From Streptomyces nigrescens (GTDB lineage Bacteria; Actinomycetota; Actinomycetes; Streptomycetales; Streptomycetaceae), in the NCBI GenBank assembly GCA_024349765.1, contig AP026073.1, forward strand, positions 4,650,001-4,714,000: a DNA stretch of 64,000 nt. Direction: 5' to 3'. Positions within the stretch are counted from its first letter, which is position 1, and each line of letters starts with the position of its first letter. The notes below the pieces were generated by a model, which was given only the letters and a program-made list of their open reading frames with translations, had not been told where the DNA came from and searched no databases. Shown piece after piece: positions 42,414-50,358 of the stretch. The translations under genes and the position numbers were made by a program.

Positions 42414-44556
42414 CCCGCTCTCCCACGCTTCCTCGTCCGGTCCCCGCCCGCAGGACCCGGTCCGGCCGGATCGGCAGATGCCGGTGCCGCACACCGGTCG
42501 CGTGCCAGACCGCGTTGGCGACGGCCGCCGCGGCACCAACGATGCCGATCTCGCCGATGCCCTTGATCCCCACCGGGTCGTCCGGGTCCGGATCGTCCAC
42601 CCAGTCCGCCTCGACGAGCGGTACGTCGGCGTGTGTGGCGACGTGATAGCCGGCGAGGTCGGCGCCGACGTGGCCGCCCGAGGCGCGGTCCCGGACCGCC
42701 TCCTCGTGCAGGGCCATGGAGATGCCCCAGATCATGCCACCGACGAACTGGTTGCGCGCGGTGAGCGGATTGACGATCCGGCCCGCCGCGAAGACGCCGA
42801 GCATGCGCCGTACCCGCACCTCGCCGGTGGTGACGTCCACGGCGACCTCGGCGAACTGTGCGCCGAAGGAGTGCCGTTCCTTCTGCGCGAGGGCGCCGAT
42901 CGCCTCGGTGGTGTCCGACCGTACGGTGATGCCCTCCGGCGGGACGTCCGCGCCCAGCGCGAGCCGCTCGCGCAGTTCCTTCGCCGCGGCCATCACCGCC
43001 CAGGACCAGGAGCGGGTGCCCATCGAGCCGCCCGCGATCATCGCCGGGCCGAAGTCGCTGTCCCCGATGCGCACCCGGACCCGGTCCGGCGCGACCTCAA
43101 GCGCGTCGGCGGCGACCAGGGTGAGCGCGGTGCGCGCCCCGGTGCCGATGTCGGCCGCGGCGATCCGCACGGTGAAGGTGCCGTCCGCCTCGGCCGTCAG
43201 GACCGCCGTGGAGGGGGCGGCTCCGGCGCCGAAGGAGGCCGCGGCCGTGCCGGTGCCGAGCAGCCAGCGCCCCTCACGGCGGAGTCCGGGACGCGGGTCC
43301 CGGTCGGCCCAGCCGAACCGGCGGGCACCTTCCTCGAAACAGGCGCGCAGATTGCGGGTGCTGAACGGCAGACCGGAGACCGGGCCCTTCTCGGGTTCGT
43401 TGCGCAGCCGCAGCTCGATCGGGTCGATCCCGCACTTCTCGGCGAGCTCGTCGAGCGCCGCCTCCAGCGCGAACGAGCCCGGTGCCTCGCCCGGCGCGCG
43501 CATGAACGTCGGCGTCGGCACATCGAGTCGTACGACGGTGTTGGCGGTGTGGTGGGCGTCGGCGTCGTACATCACCCGGGCCACGGCGGCGCTCGGCTCG
43601 ATGAATTCGTGCACGGTCGAGGTCAGGCTCAGGGCGCGGTGCTCCAGCGCGCGCAGCCGCCCGTCGGGGTCGGCGCCGAGCCGGACCCGCTGGCTGGTGG
43701 GGCTGCGGTAGCCGGCCAGCGAGAACATCTGACGGCGGGTCAGGACGACGCGTACGGGGCGCTGGAGGACGGTCGCGGCCATCACGGCGGCCACCTGGTG
43801 TGCGCGCAGGCCCTTGCTGCCGAAGCCGCCGCCGACGTGCTCGGACCGCACCCGCACCGCGGACGGGTCGAGCGAGAACAGCTTGGCGAGCTCGCCCACG
43901 ACCCAGGTGGCGCCCTGGTTGGAGTCGACGACCTCCAGCCGGCCGCCGTCCCAGCGGGCCGTCGCCGCATGGGGCTCCATCGGGTTGTGGTGCTCTTCGG
44001 GCGTGGTGTACTCGGCGTCCAGGACGACGGCGGAGGCGGTGAGTTCGGCCTCCAGGTCGCCCTTCTCCGCCACCGCCGGCAGATGGCCGTCCAGCGGGTA
44101 GGCGTCCGGGTGCCCGCCGGCGAAGTCGATGTCGTGCGGCTCCTGGTCGTAGTGCACCACCAGCGCTTCGGCGGCCGCCCTGGCCTCCTCGGACGTCTCG
44201 GCGACGACCAGCGCCACCGGCCAGCCCATGCTCGGCACCCGGTCGTGCTGGAACACCGCGCAGGTCGGGTCCGGAGCGCCCAGCATGCCGACGTAGTCGG
44301 TGTCGACGCGCGGGGCGTTGCCGTGGTGCAGCACGGCGAGCACACCGGGCATCGCCAGGACGGGCTCGGCCTCCACCGAGCGGATCCTGCCGCGGGCGAT
44401 GGTGGACACCACCAGCCAGCCGTGGGCGAGCTCGGCGAAGGGGATCTCGCCGGCGTAGCGCGCCGCGCCGGTGACCTTGGCCAGGCCCTCCACGCGGGTG
44501 TGCGCGGTGCCGACGGCTCCCCGTACGGCGGTGGTTTCCGTCGTCGTCGTGGTCAT
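42394..44556 (-). CDS. Molybdopterin-binding subunit of a xanthine dehydrogenase-family (PaoC-like) enzyme
   Basis: 720-aa large catalytic subunit. Motifs: EHVGGGFGSKG (Moco pocket), FMRAPGEAPGSFALEAALDELA, IAAADIGTGARTALTLV, and the active-site Glu in GIKGIGEIGIVGAAAAVANA. It hydroxylates aldehydes, purines or heterocycles. Together with the FAD and 2Fe-2S subunits it forms a heterotrimer; the extra cysteines in the FAD subunit make the PaoABC aldehyde oxidoreductase subgroup more likely than true xanthine dehydrogenase. ATG 44556 has GAGGAGG upstream and overlaps the FAD-subunit stop by 4 bp (ATGA). Confidence 0.93.
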   Translation of the reverse strand: MTTTTTETTAVRGAVGTAHTRVEGLAKVTGAARYAGEIPFAELAHGWLVVSTIARGRIRSVEAEPVLAMPGVLAVLHHGNAPRVDTDYVGMLGAPDPTCAVFQHDRVPSMGWPVALVVAETSEEARAAAEALVVHYDQEPHDIDFAGGHPDAYPLDGHLPAVAEKGDLEAELTASAVVLDAEYTTPEEHHNPMEPHAATARWDGGRLEVVDSNQGATWVVGELAKLFSLDPSAVRVRSEHVGGGFGSKGLRAHQVAAVMAATVLQRPVRVVLTRRQMFSLAGYRSPTSQRVRLGADPDGRLRALEHRALSLTSTVHEFIEPSAAVARVMYDADAHHTANTVVRLDVPTPTFMRAPGEAPGSFALEAALDELAEKCGIDPIELRLRNEPEKGPVSGLPFSTRNLRACFEEGARRFGWADRDPRPGLRREGRWLLGTGTAAASFGAGAAPSTAVLTAEADGTFTVRIAAADIGTGARTALTLVAADALEVAPDRVRVRIGDSDFGPAMIAGGSMGTRSWSWAVMAAAKELRERLALGADVPPEGITVRSDTTEAIGALAQKERHSFGAQFAEVAVDVTTGEVRVRRMLGVFAAGRIVNPLTARNQFVGGMIWGISMALHEEAVRDRASGGHVGADLAGYHVATHADVPLVEADWVDDPDPDDPVGIKGIGEIGIVGAAAAVANAVWHATGVRHRHLPIRPDRVLRAGTGRGSVGERDAGHRR

Positions 44557-45545
44557 CGTGCGGCCTCCTCGGCGAGCTCGGTCAGCAGGGCGACGACGAG
44601 ATTGCGCATCAGCGTCACCTTGTATCCGTTGTGGGGCAGCACCTCGGCGGCGGCGAGTTCGGCGTCCGCGGCGGCGGCGAACGCCTCGGCGCCGGCCGGC
44701 CCTCCGGTCAGCACCCGCTCGGCCGCAAGGGCCCGCCACGGCCGGGACGCCACCGCCCCGAGGGCGAGGCGGACGTCGTTCACGATTCCGTCGCGGACGT
44801 CGAGGGCGGCGGCGACCGAACCGATCGCGAAGGCGTACGACGCGCGCTCCCGCACCTTGCGGTAGCGCGAAGTGGCGGCGACCGGCAGCGGCGGCAGGGT
44901 GATGCCGGTGATCAGCGCCCCGGACGGCAGTGCGGTCTCCCGATGCGGGGTGTCCCCCACGGGCAGGTAGAACTCCGCGAACGGCAACTCCCCCGGCCCG
45001 TCCGCCGTTTCGTAGTGGACGACGGCGTCGAACGCGGCCAGCGCCACCGCCATGTCCGAGGGGTGGACCGCGACGCAGTGCGAGGAAGCGCCGAGGATCG
45101 CGTGGTTGTGGTGCTCGCCCTCGATGGCGGAGCAACCGCTGCCGGGCGTCCGCTTGTTGCACGGACGGGCGAGGTCCGTGAAGTACCCGCAGCGGGTCCG
45201 TTGCAGGAGGTTCCCGCCGACGGTGGCCATGTTGCGCAACTGGCCCGAGGCACCGGCGAGCACCGCCTGCGCCAACGCCGGGTAGTGTCGCCGCACCTCG
45301 GGATGGGCGGCGAGATCGCTGTTGGTCACCGTGGCGCCGATCCGCAGCCCGCCGCCCTTGGTGAACTCGATTCCGTCCAGGGGGAGTTCACGTACGTCGA
45401 CGAGCAGTCCGGGCCGCTCCACCCCGGCCTTCATCAGGTCGACGAGGTTGGTGCCACCGCCGAGACAGCGCGCCTCCGGGTCGGCCCCGAGGAGCGCGAC
45501 CGCCCCGGGAACATCGAACACCCGCTGATAGCCGAACTCCTTCAT
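44553..45545 (-). CDS. FAD-binding subunit with [4Fe-4S]-type cysteines (PaoB-like)
   Basis: 330 aa. FAD pyrophosphate loop LGGGTNLVDLMK near residue 30; a second FAD segment QLRNMATVGGNLLQRTRCGYF. Directly after it come Cys in RCGYFTDLARPCNKRTPGSGC, the pattern that holds an extra [4Fe-4S] cluster in E. coli PaoB. The C-terminal CO-dehydrogenase flavoprotein-like domain (ALGAVASRPWRALAAERVL) completes it. ATGA overlaps join it to both neighbours, so the three subunits are co-translated. Confidence 0.93.
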   Translation of the reverse strand: MKEFGYQRVFDVPGAVALLGADPEARCLGGGTNLVDLMKAGVERPGLLVDVRELPLDGIEFTKGGGLRIGATVTNSDLAAHPEVRRHYPALAQAVLAGASGQLRNMATVGGNLLQRTRCGYFTDLARPCNKRTPGSGCSAIEGEHHNHAILGASSHCVAVHPSDMAVALAAFDAVVHYETADGPGELPFAEFYLPVGDTPHRETALPSGALITGITLPPLPVAATSRYRKVRERASYAFAIGSVAAALDVRDGIVNDVRLALGAVASRPWRALAAERVLTGGPAGAEAFAAAADAELAAAEVLPHNGYKVTLMRNLVVALLTELAEEAAR

Positions 45546-46168
45546 GCCGCCCCCTCCGTGCCCACTGAACCCGCCGCACCCGCTTCGAGCCCAGGCGTCT
45601 CGATCCCCTGGGTCCCGATCCCCTGCGCCGATCCGGCTTCGTGCACGGCTGCCGCTCGCGCGACGGCCTCAACGATCGACACATACGCCCCGCAGCGGCA
45701 CAGGTTGCCGCTCATCCGCTCCCGGATCTCCTCCGGCGTCAAGGGCGGAACCCCCGCCTCCGGCCGCACATCGGCACTCGCCGCACTCGGCCACCCGGCA
45801 GCGTGTTCCTCGATCACCGCGAGCGCGGAACATATCTGCCCCGGTGTGCAGTACCCGCACTGATAGCCGTCGAGGTCGAGAAAGGCCTGCTGCACCGGAT
45901 GGAGCGTCTCACCGTCCGCCACGCCCTCGATCGTGGTGATCTCCCGCCCCTCGGCGGCCACCGCGAGCTGAAGGCAGGAGACGGCTCTGCGGCCATCGAT
46001 CAGCACCGTACAGGCACCGCATTGGCCTTGGTCACAGCCCTTTTTGGTGCCCGTCAGATCGAGCCGCTCGCGCAGCGCGTCGAGCAGCGTGGTGCGGTGG
46101 TCGACGGGCAGCGCATGCTTCTCGCCGTTGATGTTCAGGGTGATGGCACTGGACGTCGATAGGGCCAT
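45542..46168 (-). CDS. 2Fe-2S subunit of the first molybdenum hydroxylase (PaoA-like)
   Basis: 208 aa. Plant-type [2Fe-2S] ligands in KKGCDQGQCGACTVLIDG and the second, helical [2Fe-2S] domain in CGYCTPGQICSA and MSGNLCRCGAY. The C-terminus carries a 30-residue Gly/Ala/Thr-rich tail. No Tat signal is present, so unlike E. coli PaoA the complex should stay in the cytoplasm. First gene of the operon; ATG 46168. The upstream 470 bp include a G-rich tract, and palindromes next to a TetR gene. Confidence 0.94.
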   Translation of the reverse strand: MALSTSSAITLNINGEKHALPVDHRTTLLDALRERLDLTGTKKGCDQGQCGACTVLIDGRRAVSCLQLAVAAEGREITTIEGVADGETLHPVQQAFLDLDGYQCGYCTPGQICSALAVIEEHAAGWPSAASADVRPEAGVPPLTPEEIRERMSGNLCRCGAYVSIVEAVARAAAVHEAGSAQGIGTQGIETPGLEAGAAGSVGTEGAA

Positions 46169-46546
46169 GATCAGCTTCTTTCGCGTGTGACTTTCACGTA
46201 GGCGATGCGCGAAACAGGAGGAGGGGCAGGGAAGGAAGGGGGACGGGAAAGGAAGGGGGCAGGGAAGGGGGGACGCGGATCCGGAGTTCGGGGTTCGGCG
46301 TTCCGGCGAACCCCGAGGGCACCTTCAGGAAGGACGCCCCCCGCCAGGGAGGCACCCTCAAGAAGGGGGTAGTGCATGCGGTACGTCAGTGCGTCAGTGC
46401 GTCAGGACAGACATCGGGTGCGGTGAGTGCGATGCAGTGCGGTCACCTGCGTGCGATGAGCACGGCAACGTAGCAAAAGTGGCGAACGTAGCGAATACGG
46501 AAGGGCGAACACCCCACCACCCGCTTCTGCCGCTATGGTGGAGCTA
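46169..46546. promoter_or_regulatory. Promoter/leader region of the first molybdenum hydroxylase operon with a G-rich tract
   Basis: About 380 bp, no gene. At 46216-46273 the plus strand carries seven or more runs of 3-6 G separated by A/C, with GGAAGGGGG repeated; it could fold into a G-quadruplex on the template strand of the operon. A short tandem GTCAGTGC repeat lies at 46385-46405. Operators for the adjacent TetR follow at 46547. Confidence 0.55.
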
Positions 46547-46594
46547 ACCGGACAGCTATCCGATTACCGCAAATCTACCGGACACCTGTCCGGT
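46547..46594. promoter_or_regulatory. Two TetR-type operator palindromes
   Basis: Site 2 (46577-46594) is perfect: ACCGGACA-CC-TGTCCGGT. Site 1 (46547-46564) is imperfect: ACCGGACA-GC-TATCCGAT. Centres are 30 bp apart (about three helical turns). They lie 42 bp upstream of the tetR GTG and between it and the divergent molybdenum hydroxylase operon, so they probably serve both. Symmetry is seen directly; binding is inferred. Confidence 0.75.
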
Positions 46595-46635
46595 TATCAA
46601 GGCCGATCCGGCAGTGATTCCCGAAGGGAGGACGA

Positions 46636-47232
46636 GTGCGGGAGAAGAAGGACGCCCCACTGCGCTCGGACGCGCAACGGAATCGCGAGCGCATCCTGGA
46701 AGTCGCCCTGGAGGAGCTGACGCGCGCGGCCGACGCCCCGCTGAGCGCGATCGCGAAGAAGGCCTGCGTCGGGCAGGCGACGTTCTACCGCAACTTCCCC
46801 AACCGCGAGTCGCTCGTCCTCGAGGTCTACCGCTACGAGGTCCAGCAGGTCGCGGACACCGCGGCGCAGCTGCTCGAAACCCGCTCCCCCGACCAGGCGC
46901 TGCGGGAATGGATGGACCGCCTGGCCCAGTACGCCATGGCCAAGGCCGGTCTGGCCGACGCGCTCCGGAAGGCGACCGCGCACGGCAGCCTGGCCGCCTC
47001 CGGGCACGGCCCGGTGACGTCGGCCGTCGCCCTCCTTTTGAAGGCCAACGAAGAGGCCGGCACCATCCGCCCCGGCATGACCCCCGACGACTTCTCACTC
47101 GCCATCGCCGGACTCTGGCAGATCGACCCGCACAGCGACTGGCAGTCCCGGGCCGGCCGCCTCCTCGACCTCGTCATGGACGGCCTCCGCGCCGGAGCCC
47201 CGGCCTCACGCGGCGCCGCCGCGGAAAGCTGA
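46636..47232 (+). CDS. TetR-family regulator of the first molybdenum hydroxylase region
   Basis: 198 aa. TetR HTH in RNRERILEVALEELTRAADAPLSAIAKKACVGQATFYRNFPNRESLV, with the usual TFYRNFPNRE recognition segment. The C-terminal TetR_C domain (REWMDRLAQYAMAKAGLADALRK) resembles regulators of the SCO1712/SMc01842 type. GTG 46636 has AAGGGAGG 4-5 nt upstream. It likely represses itself and the divergent aldehyde-oxidoreductase-like operon through the twin palindromes. Confidence 0.92.
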   Translation: MREKKDAPLRSDAQRNRERILEVALEELTRAADAPLSAIAKKACVGQATFYRNFPNRESLVLEVYRYEVQQVADTAAQLLETRSPDQALREWMDRLAQYAMAKAGLADALRKATAHGSLAASGHGPVTSAVALLLKANEEAGTIRPGMTPDDFSLAIAGLWQIDPHSDWQSRAGRLLDLVMDGLRAGAPASRGAAAES

Positions 47233-47242
47233 GCGGCGCGGT

Positions 47243-47452
47243 CTACCGCGCCTGACGGTCCGGACCCGGGGGGCCGGCATCGAGGCCGAGCCGGTGCGCC
47301 ACCGCCGATCCCATGCCCTGCACGGTGTCGGCGGTCTCGGCGACCGGGAGCCGGGTGCCGGTGTCGGCCGCGGCGGCGGGCACGGCCCCCGCCAGTCCCG
47401 CCAGGGCCGCGGCGGCGGCCGCGAGGGTCAGGGTCGTCTTGCGCACGCGCAC
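47243..47452 (-). CDS. Small secreted protein of unknown function
   Basis: 69 aa with a signal peptide (basic MRVRK, then LTLAAAAAALAGLAGAVPAAAA) and a predicted cleavage after about residue 29, leaving a 40-residue mature peptide with no Cys. GTG 47452 has GGAGG 5 nt upstream. The 3' end is only 10 bp from the convergent tetR stop. Nothing recognisable in the mature part; small secreted orphans of this kind are common in Streptomyces. Confidence 0.65.
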   Translation of the reverse strand: MRVRKTTLTLAAAAAALAGLAGAVPAAAADTGTRLPVAETADTVQGMGSAVAHRLGLDAGPPGPDRQAR

Positions 47453-47796
47453 GGGTTCCTCCCGAAGTGATCGCGCTCAGTGATCAGCGAGATCAGCGGA
47501 TCAAGGGTTGGCGGTGACCGGCTGTAGTTGCCGGCTGTCCGGTCAACGAGACGTTCTCGGCCAGGACACGGCGGGGGCAGCCGGGTTCATGGTGTCCGAC
47601 CTGCGCGGTACGGCGCGCGTCGATCGTTCGTCACCGCCGACGGCTTCGCACGGACAGTAACCGGACCACCCCTGACTCGTCTCAGAGTGCGACCACTTCG
47701 TTGACACCCCGACGGGCTCTATGTCCAGGATGTTCGGCATTCCGTGTTCTTCGCCTTGCTGTGGAAATTTCTGCCGTACAGCGGAAAGGAACCCCG
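47453..47796. other. Intergenic interval upstream of the small secreted protein gene
   Basis: About 345 bp with A/T-richer patches (around 47730-47780). Contains the promoters of the secreted-peptide gene (minus) and the 47-aa ORF (plus). No RNA gene or repeat recognised. Confidence 0.35.
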
Positions 47797-47940
47797 ATGG
47801 GTGCACATGTGCACGTCCGCCTGATACAGAGCCTGGGCGTAACCGAGGACGGCGAGCTGATCGAGTACTCCTCCTGCGCCGAGTGCGGTGCGACATGGGT
47901 CAAGAAATACCCGGAGGGGCAGGTTCCGGCCCCGGACTGA
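47797..47940 (+). CDS. Small 47-aa protein with a CxxC motif
   Basis: ATG 47797 with GGAAAGGA 7 nt upstream. The sequence starts MGAHVHVRLIQSLGVTEDGE and ends with EYSSCAECGATWVKKYPEGQ. One CxxC in a zinc-ribbon-like context (CAECGATW), possibly dimerising around a metal. No match recognised. Convergent with the J-domain protein gene 31 bp away. Confidence 0.55.
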   Translation: MGAHVHVRLIQSLGVTEDGELIEYSSCAECGATWVKKYPEGQVPAPD

Positions 47941-47971
47941 GGGACGGAGGGCACGCCGCGCCCGCTTCCCC

Positions 47972-48463
47972 CTACCGCCCCTGACGGCCCCGCTGCCACA
48001 GCGGGCGCACGAGCCACTCCAGGGACTCCAGCCCGTCGGTCGCCGGGGCATCGTCCTCGCCGCGACGGACACCGAGCAGTTCGATGCTCACCGGACCGAG
48101 CCTCAGCACGAGCACGGTGTCCGCTTCGTCGGCCGACGGCCGGGGGCGGCGGGTCCGGGTGGGGACCGGGCGGTCGGGCCCCGAACGGCCCGGCCCGGCG
48201 CGGGTACCCCGCCGCTGCGCGTAGCGGCGGTCACGCTCGGCGAGGGCACGGTCCGCGTCGTAACGGGCCCGGCTCTGCGGGTCGTGGAGGACGCGGTAGG
48301 CCGTCAGCACCTCTGCGAGTTCTCGTTCCGCTGCCGGCCGGGCGGGACCGGTGTCCGGGTGCAGTCTGCGGACCAGTCGGCGGTAGGCCGTGGTGATCTG
48401 GCGCGCGGATGCGGAGGGCTGGACACCGAGTACGGCGTAGTGATCGGGCTGCGGTCCCGGCAT
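47972..48463 (-). CDS. J-domain (DnaJ-like) protein
   Basis: 163 aa. N-terminal J domain with HPD at residues about 35-37 (RLVRRLHPDTGP) and DHYAVLGVQPSASARQI, then YRVLHDPQSRARYD. No Gly/Phe-rich region or zinc domain; instead an Arg/Pro/Gly-rich linker and an unassigned C-terminal segment (VLVLRLGPVSIELLGVRRGEDD). It could stimulate Hsp70 ATPase activity; the orphan-type dnaK-grpE pair at 26-28 kb lacks a dnaJ, so it is a conceivable partner. ATG 48463 has AGGAGG 8 nt upstream. Confidence 0.88.
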   Translation of the reverse strand: MPGPQPDHYAVLGVQPSASARQITTAYRRLVRRLHPDTGPARPAAERELAEVLTAYRVLHDPQSRARYDADRALAERDRRYAQRRGTRAGPGRSGPDRPVPTRTRRPRPSADEADTVLVLRLGPVSIELLGVRRGEDDAPATDGLESLEWLVRPLWQRGRQGR

Positions 48464-48813
48464 CACCGCCACCTCCTACTCAGGCAGGCAATCGGGTAGG
48501 TATCAGGCAGGCATCCGACCCATACCCGGAATTCCCGGATGAAAGCGCGGGAGCCTGGCACAAGAGCACGCTTCGACGTGCACGGTTGCCCCCTCCACAT
48601 CCCCGCCCCGCCCTCATGCCCGCCCTGCCCCCATCCCCGTCCCCATCCCCGTCCCCGTACCCGTCCCCGGGGAGACCGTCGGGTCAGCGTCACGACGTCG
48701 TGTCGCTTGTCGTCGGGTGGGTGACGTGTCCCGTCGTCGCCGCCGGTGATACGGACGGCGACGACGGGACACGACGGGAGGGGAGGGCTCAGCGGCGGCT
48801 CACGGACGCCCCG
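48464..48813. other. Intergenic interval between J-domain and encapsulin cargo genes
   Basis: About 350 bp, no gene. It holds a C-rich microsatellite of six hexamers CCCCAT/CCCCGT/ACCCGT at 48629-48664 and the terminator of the encapsulin operon. Confidence 0.6.
48726..48772 (-). terminator. Terminator of the encapsulin operon (17-bp perfect stem)
   Basis: GTGTCCCGTCGTCGCCG (48726-48742) with its exact complement (48756-48772) and a 13-nt loop, 41 bp after the stop of the cysteine desulfurase gene. Confidence 0.85.
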
Positions 48814-50358
48814 TCAAGCGCCCTGTCGCCCTTGCAGTTGTTGCAGTTGTTGCAGTGAGGCCACCAGCTTGTCCACCTCCTCAGGGGTGTTGTAGAGCGC
48901 CAGGGAGGCGCGCGCGGCGCTCGTCAACCCGTAGTGGGCCAGGGCGGGTTGGGCGCAGTGGTGGCCGGCGCGGATGGCGATGCCGTCGCGGTCCAGCCAG
49001 TCGGCGATCCGTGACGGGTCCTGGCCGGCGAGGGTGAAGGTCAGGACGCCGACCCGGCCGGGTGCGGAGCCCAGCAGTTCCAGACCCGGCACCGTGGACA
49101 GCGCCTGCTGGGCATGGGCCGTCAGCGCCGTCTCATAGGCGGCGATGGCGTTCCGGTCGAAGGAGGTCAGCCAGTTCAGCGCGGACAGCAGACCGACCAC
49201 TCCGGAGATGTGCCCGGTGCCGGCCTCCATACGGTGCGGCACGGGCGCGTAGGTGGTGCGGGTGAAGTCGACGGACTCGATCATGTTCCCGCCGCCCTGC
49301 CACGGCGGCATCTTCTCCAGGACGTCCGGCTTCGCGTACAGGGCGCCGATGCCCGTGGGGGCGAACAGCTTGTGGCCCGAGAACGCGTAGAAGTCGGCGT
49401 CCAGGTCCGTGACGTCGACGGGGAAGTGCGCCACCGCCTGCGCCCCGTCCACCAGCACCTTCGCGCCGTACCGGTGCGCCAGCGCGGTCATCTCCCGTAC
49501 CGGCACGACGGTGCCGAGCACGTTCGAGACCTGGCTGAGCGCGACGAGCTGGGTGCGCATGGAGAGCAGATCGGCGTAGGCGTCGAGGTCGACCTGCCCG
49601 TCCGGTTGCAGCGGTACGGGTACCACCCGGGCCCGGGTCTCCTTGGCGATCAGCTGCCAGGGCACGATGTTCGAGTGGTGCTCCAGTGTGGAGACCAGGA
49701 TGTCGTCCCCGGGACCGAGGTTCGCCCGTCCCCAGCTCTGGGCGACGAGGTTGATCGCCTCGGTGGTGCCGCGTACGAAGACGATGTCGTCCGGTGACGG
49801 CGCGCCCAGGAACTGGGCCACCGCCGCCCGGCCCGCCTCGTACGCCTCGGTGGCCTCCCGGGCCATGGTGTGCGCGCCGCGGTGGATGTTGGAGTTGGCG
49901 GACCCGTAGAAGCCGGCCAGCGCCTCGATCACCTGGCGCGGCTTCTGGGTGGTGGCTCCGTTGTCCAGCCACACGAGGGGGTGCCCGTTCACCGTCCGGT
50001 GCAGGATCGGGATGTCCCGCCGGGCCAACTCCGGTGCGAATCCGGCCGGTTGACCGGGGAGAACGGTGGCGGCGGACGGCGGGGCAGGGGCATCGGCGGA
50101 GGCCTGCGCACCGGCAGGATCCGTGACGGACCCCGGGACTGGATGCGTGACGGAGCCCGGCACAGAACCCGGCGCAGAACCCGGAACGGAACCCGGAACG
50201 GAACCCGTGACCGGATCCGCAACGGGGGCCGTTCCCAAGCCCGCCACCGGGCCCGTGACCGGGCTTGCCGCCGAGCTCGTGACCGGTTCCGTGACCGGTG
50301 TCGTGGTCGCAGCCGGGGCGCTCGGCCAGGCGCCCCGGAGGACGTCAGGAGTAGTCAT
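48814..50358 (-). CDS. SufS-type cysteine desulfurase, family 2 encapsulin cargo
   Basis: 514-aa PLP enzyme taking sulfur from cysteine, presumably inside an encapsulin shell. Residues 1-108 are a disordered Ala/Pro/Gly/Ser/Val/Thr domain with repeats such as PVTGSVPGSVPGSAPGSV, the kind that directs family 2 cargo into the shell. The catalytic domain starts near 112 (ELARRDIPILHRTVNG, then VWLDNGATTQKP). PLP-binding Lys is about 330 in FSGHKLFAPTG; His in STLEHHSN; active-site Cys is about 468 in RAGHHCAQP, as in group II desulfurases. The C-terminus ends in a short LQQLQQLQ repeat. Translation overlaps the shell gene by 14 bp. Confidence 0.93.
   Translation of the reverse strand: MTTPDVLRGAWPSAPAATTTPVTEPVTSSAASPVTGPVAGLGTAPVADPVTGSVPGSVPGSAPGSVPGSVTHPVPGSVTDPAGAQASADAPAPPSAATVLPGQPAGFAPELARRDIPILHRTVNGHPLVWLDNGATTQKPRQVIEALAGFYGSANSNIHRGAHTMAREATEAYEAGRAAVAQFLGAPSPDDIVFVRGTTEAINLVAQSWGRANLGPGDDILVSTLEHHSNIVPWQLIAKETRARVVPVPLQPDGQVDLDAYADLLSMRTQLVALSQVSNVLGTVVPVREMTALAHRYGAKVLVDGAQAVAHFPVDVTDLDADFYAFSGHKLFAPTGIGALYAKPDVLEKMPPWQGGGNMIESVDFTRTTYAPVPHRMEAGTGHISGVVGLLSALNWLTSFDRNAIAAYETALTAHAQQALSTVPGLELLGSAPGRVGVLTFTLAGQDPSRIADWLDRDGIAIRAGHHCAQPALAHYGLTSAARASLALYNTPEEVDKLVASLQQLQQLQGRQGA

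Noticed and set aside
48629-48664. CRISPR-like array suggested by the hexamer repeats
   Set aside because: A 6-bp microsatellite with no spacers; no cas genes in the window.
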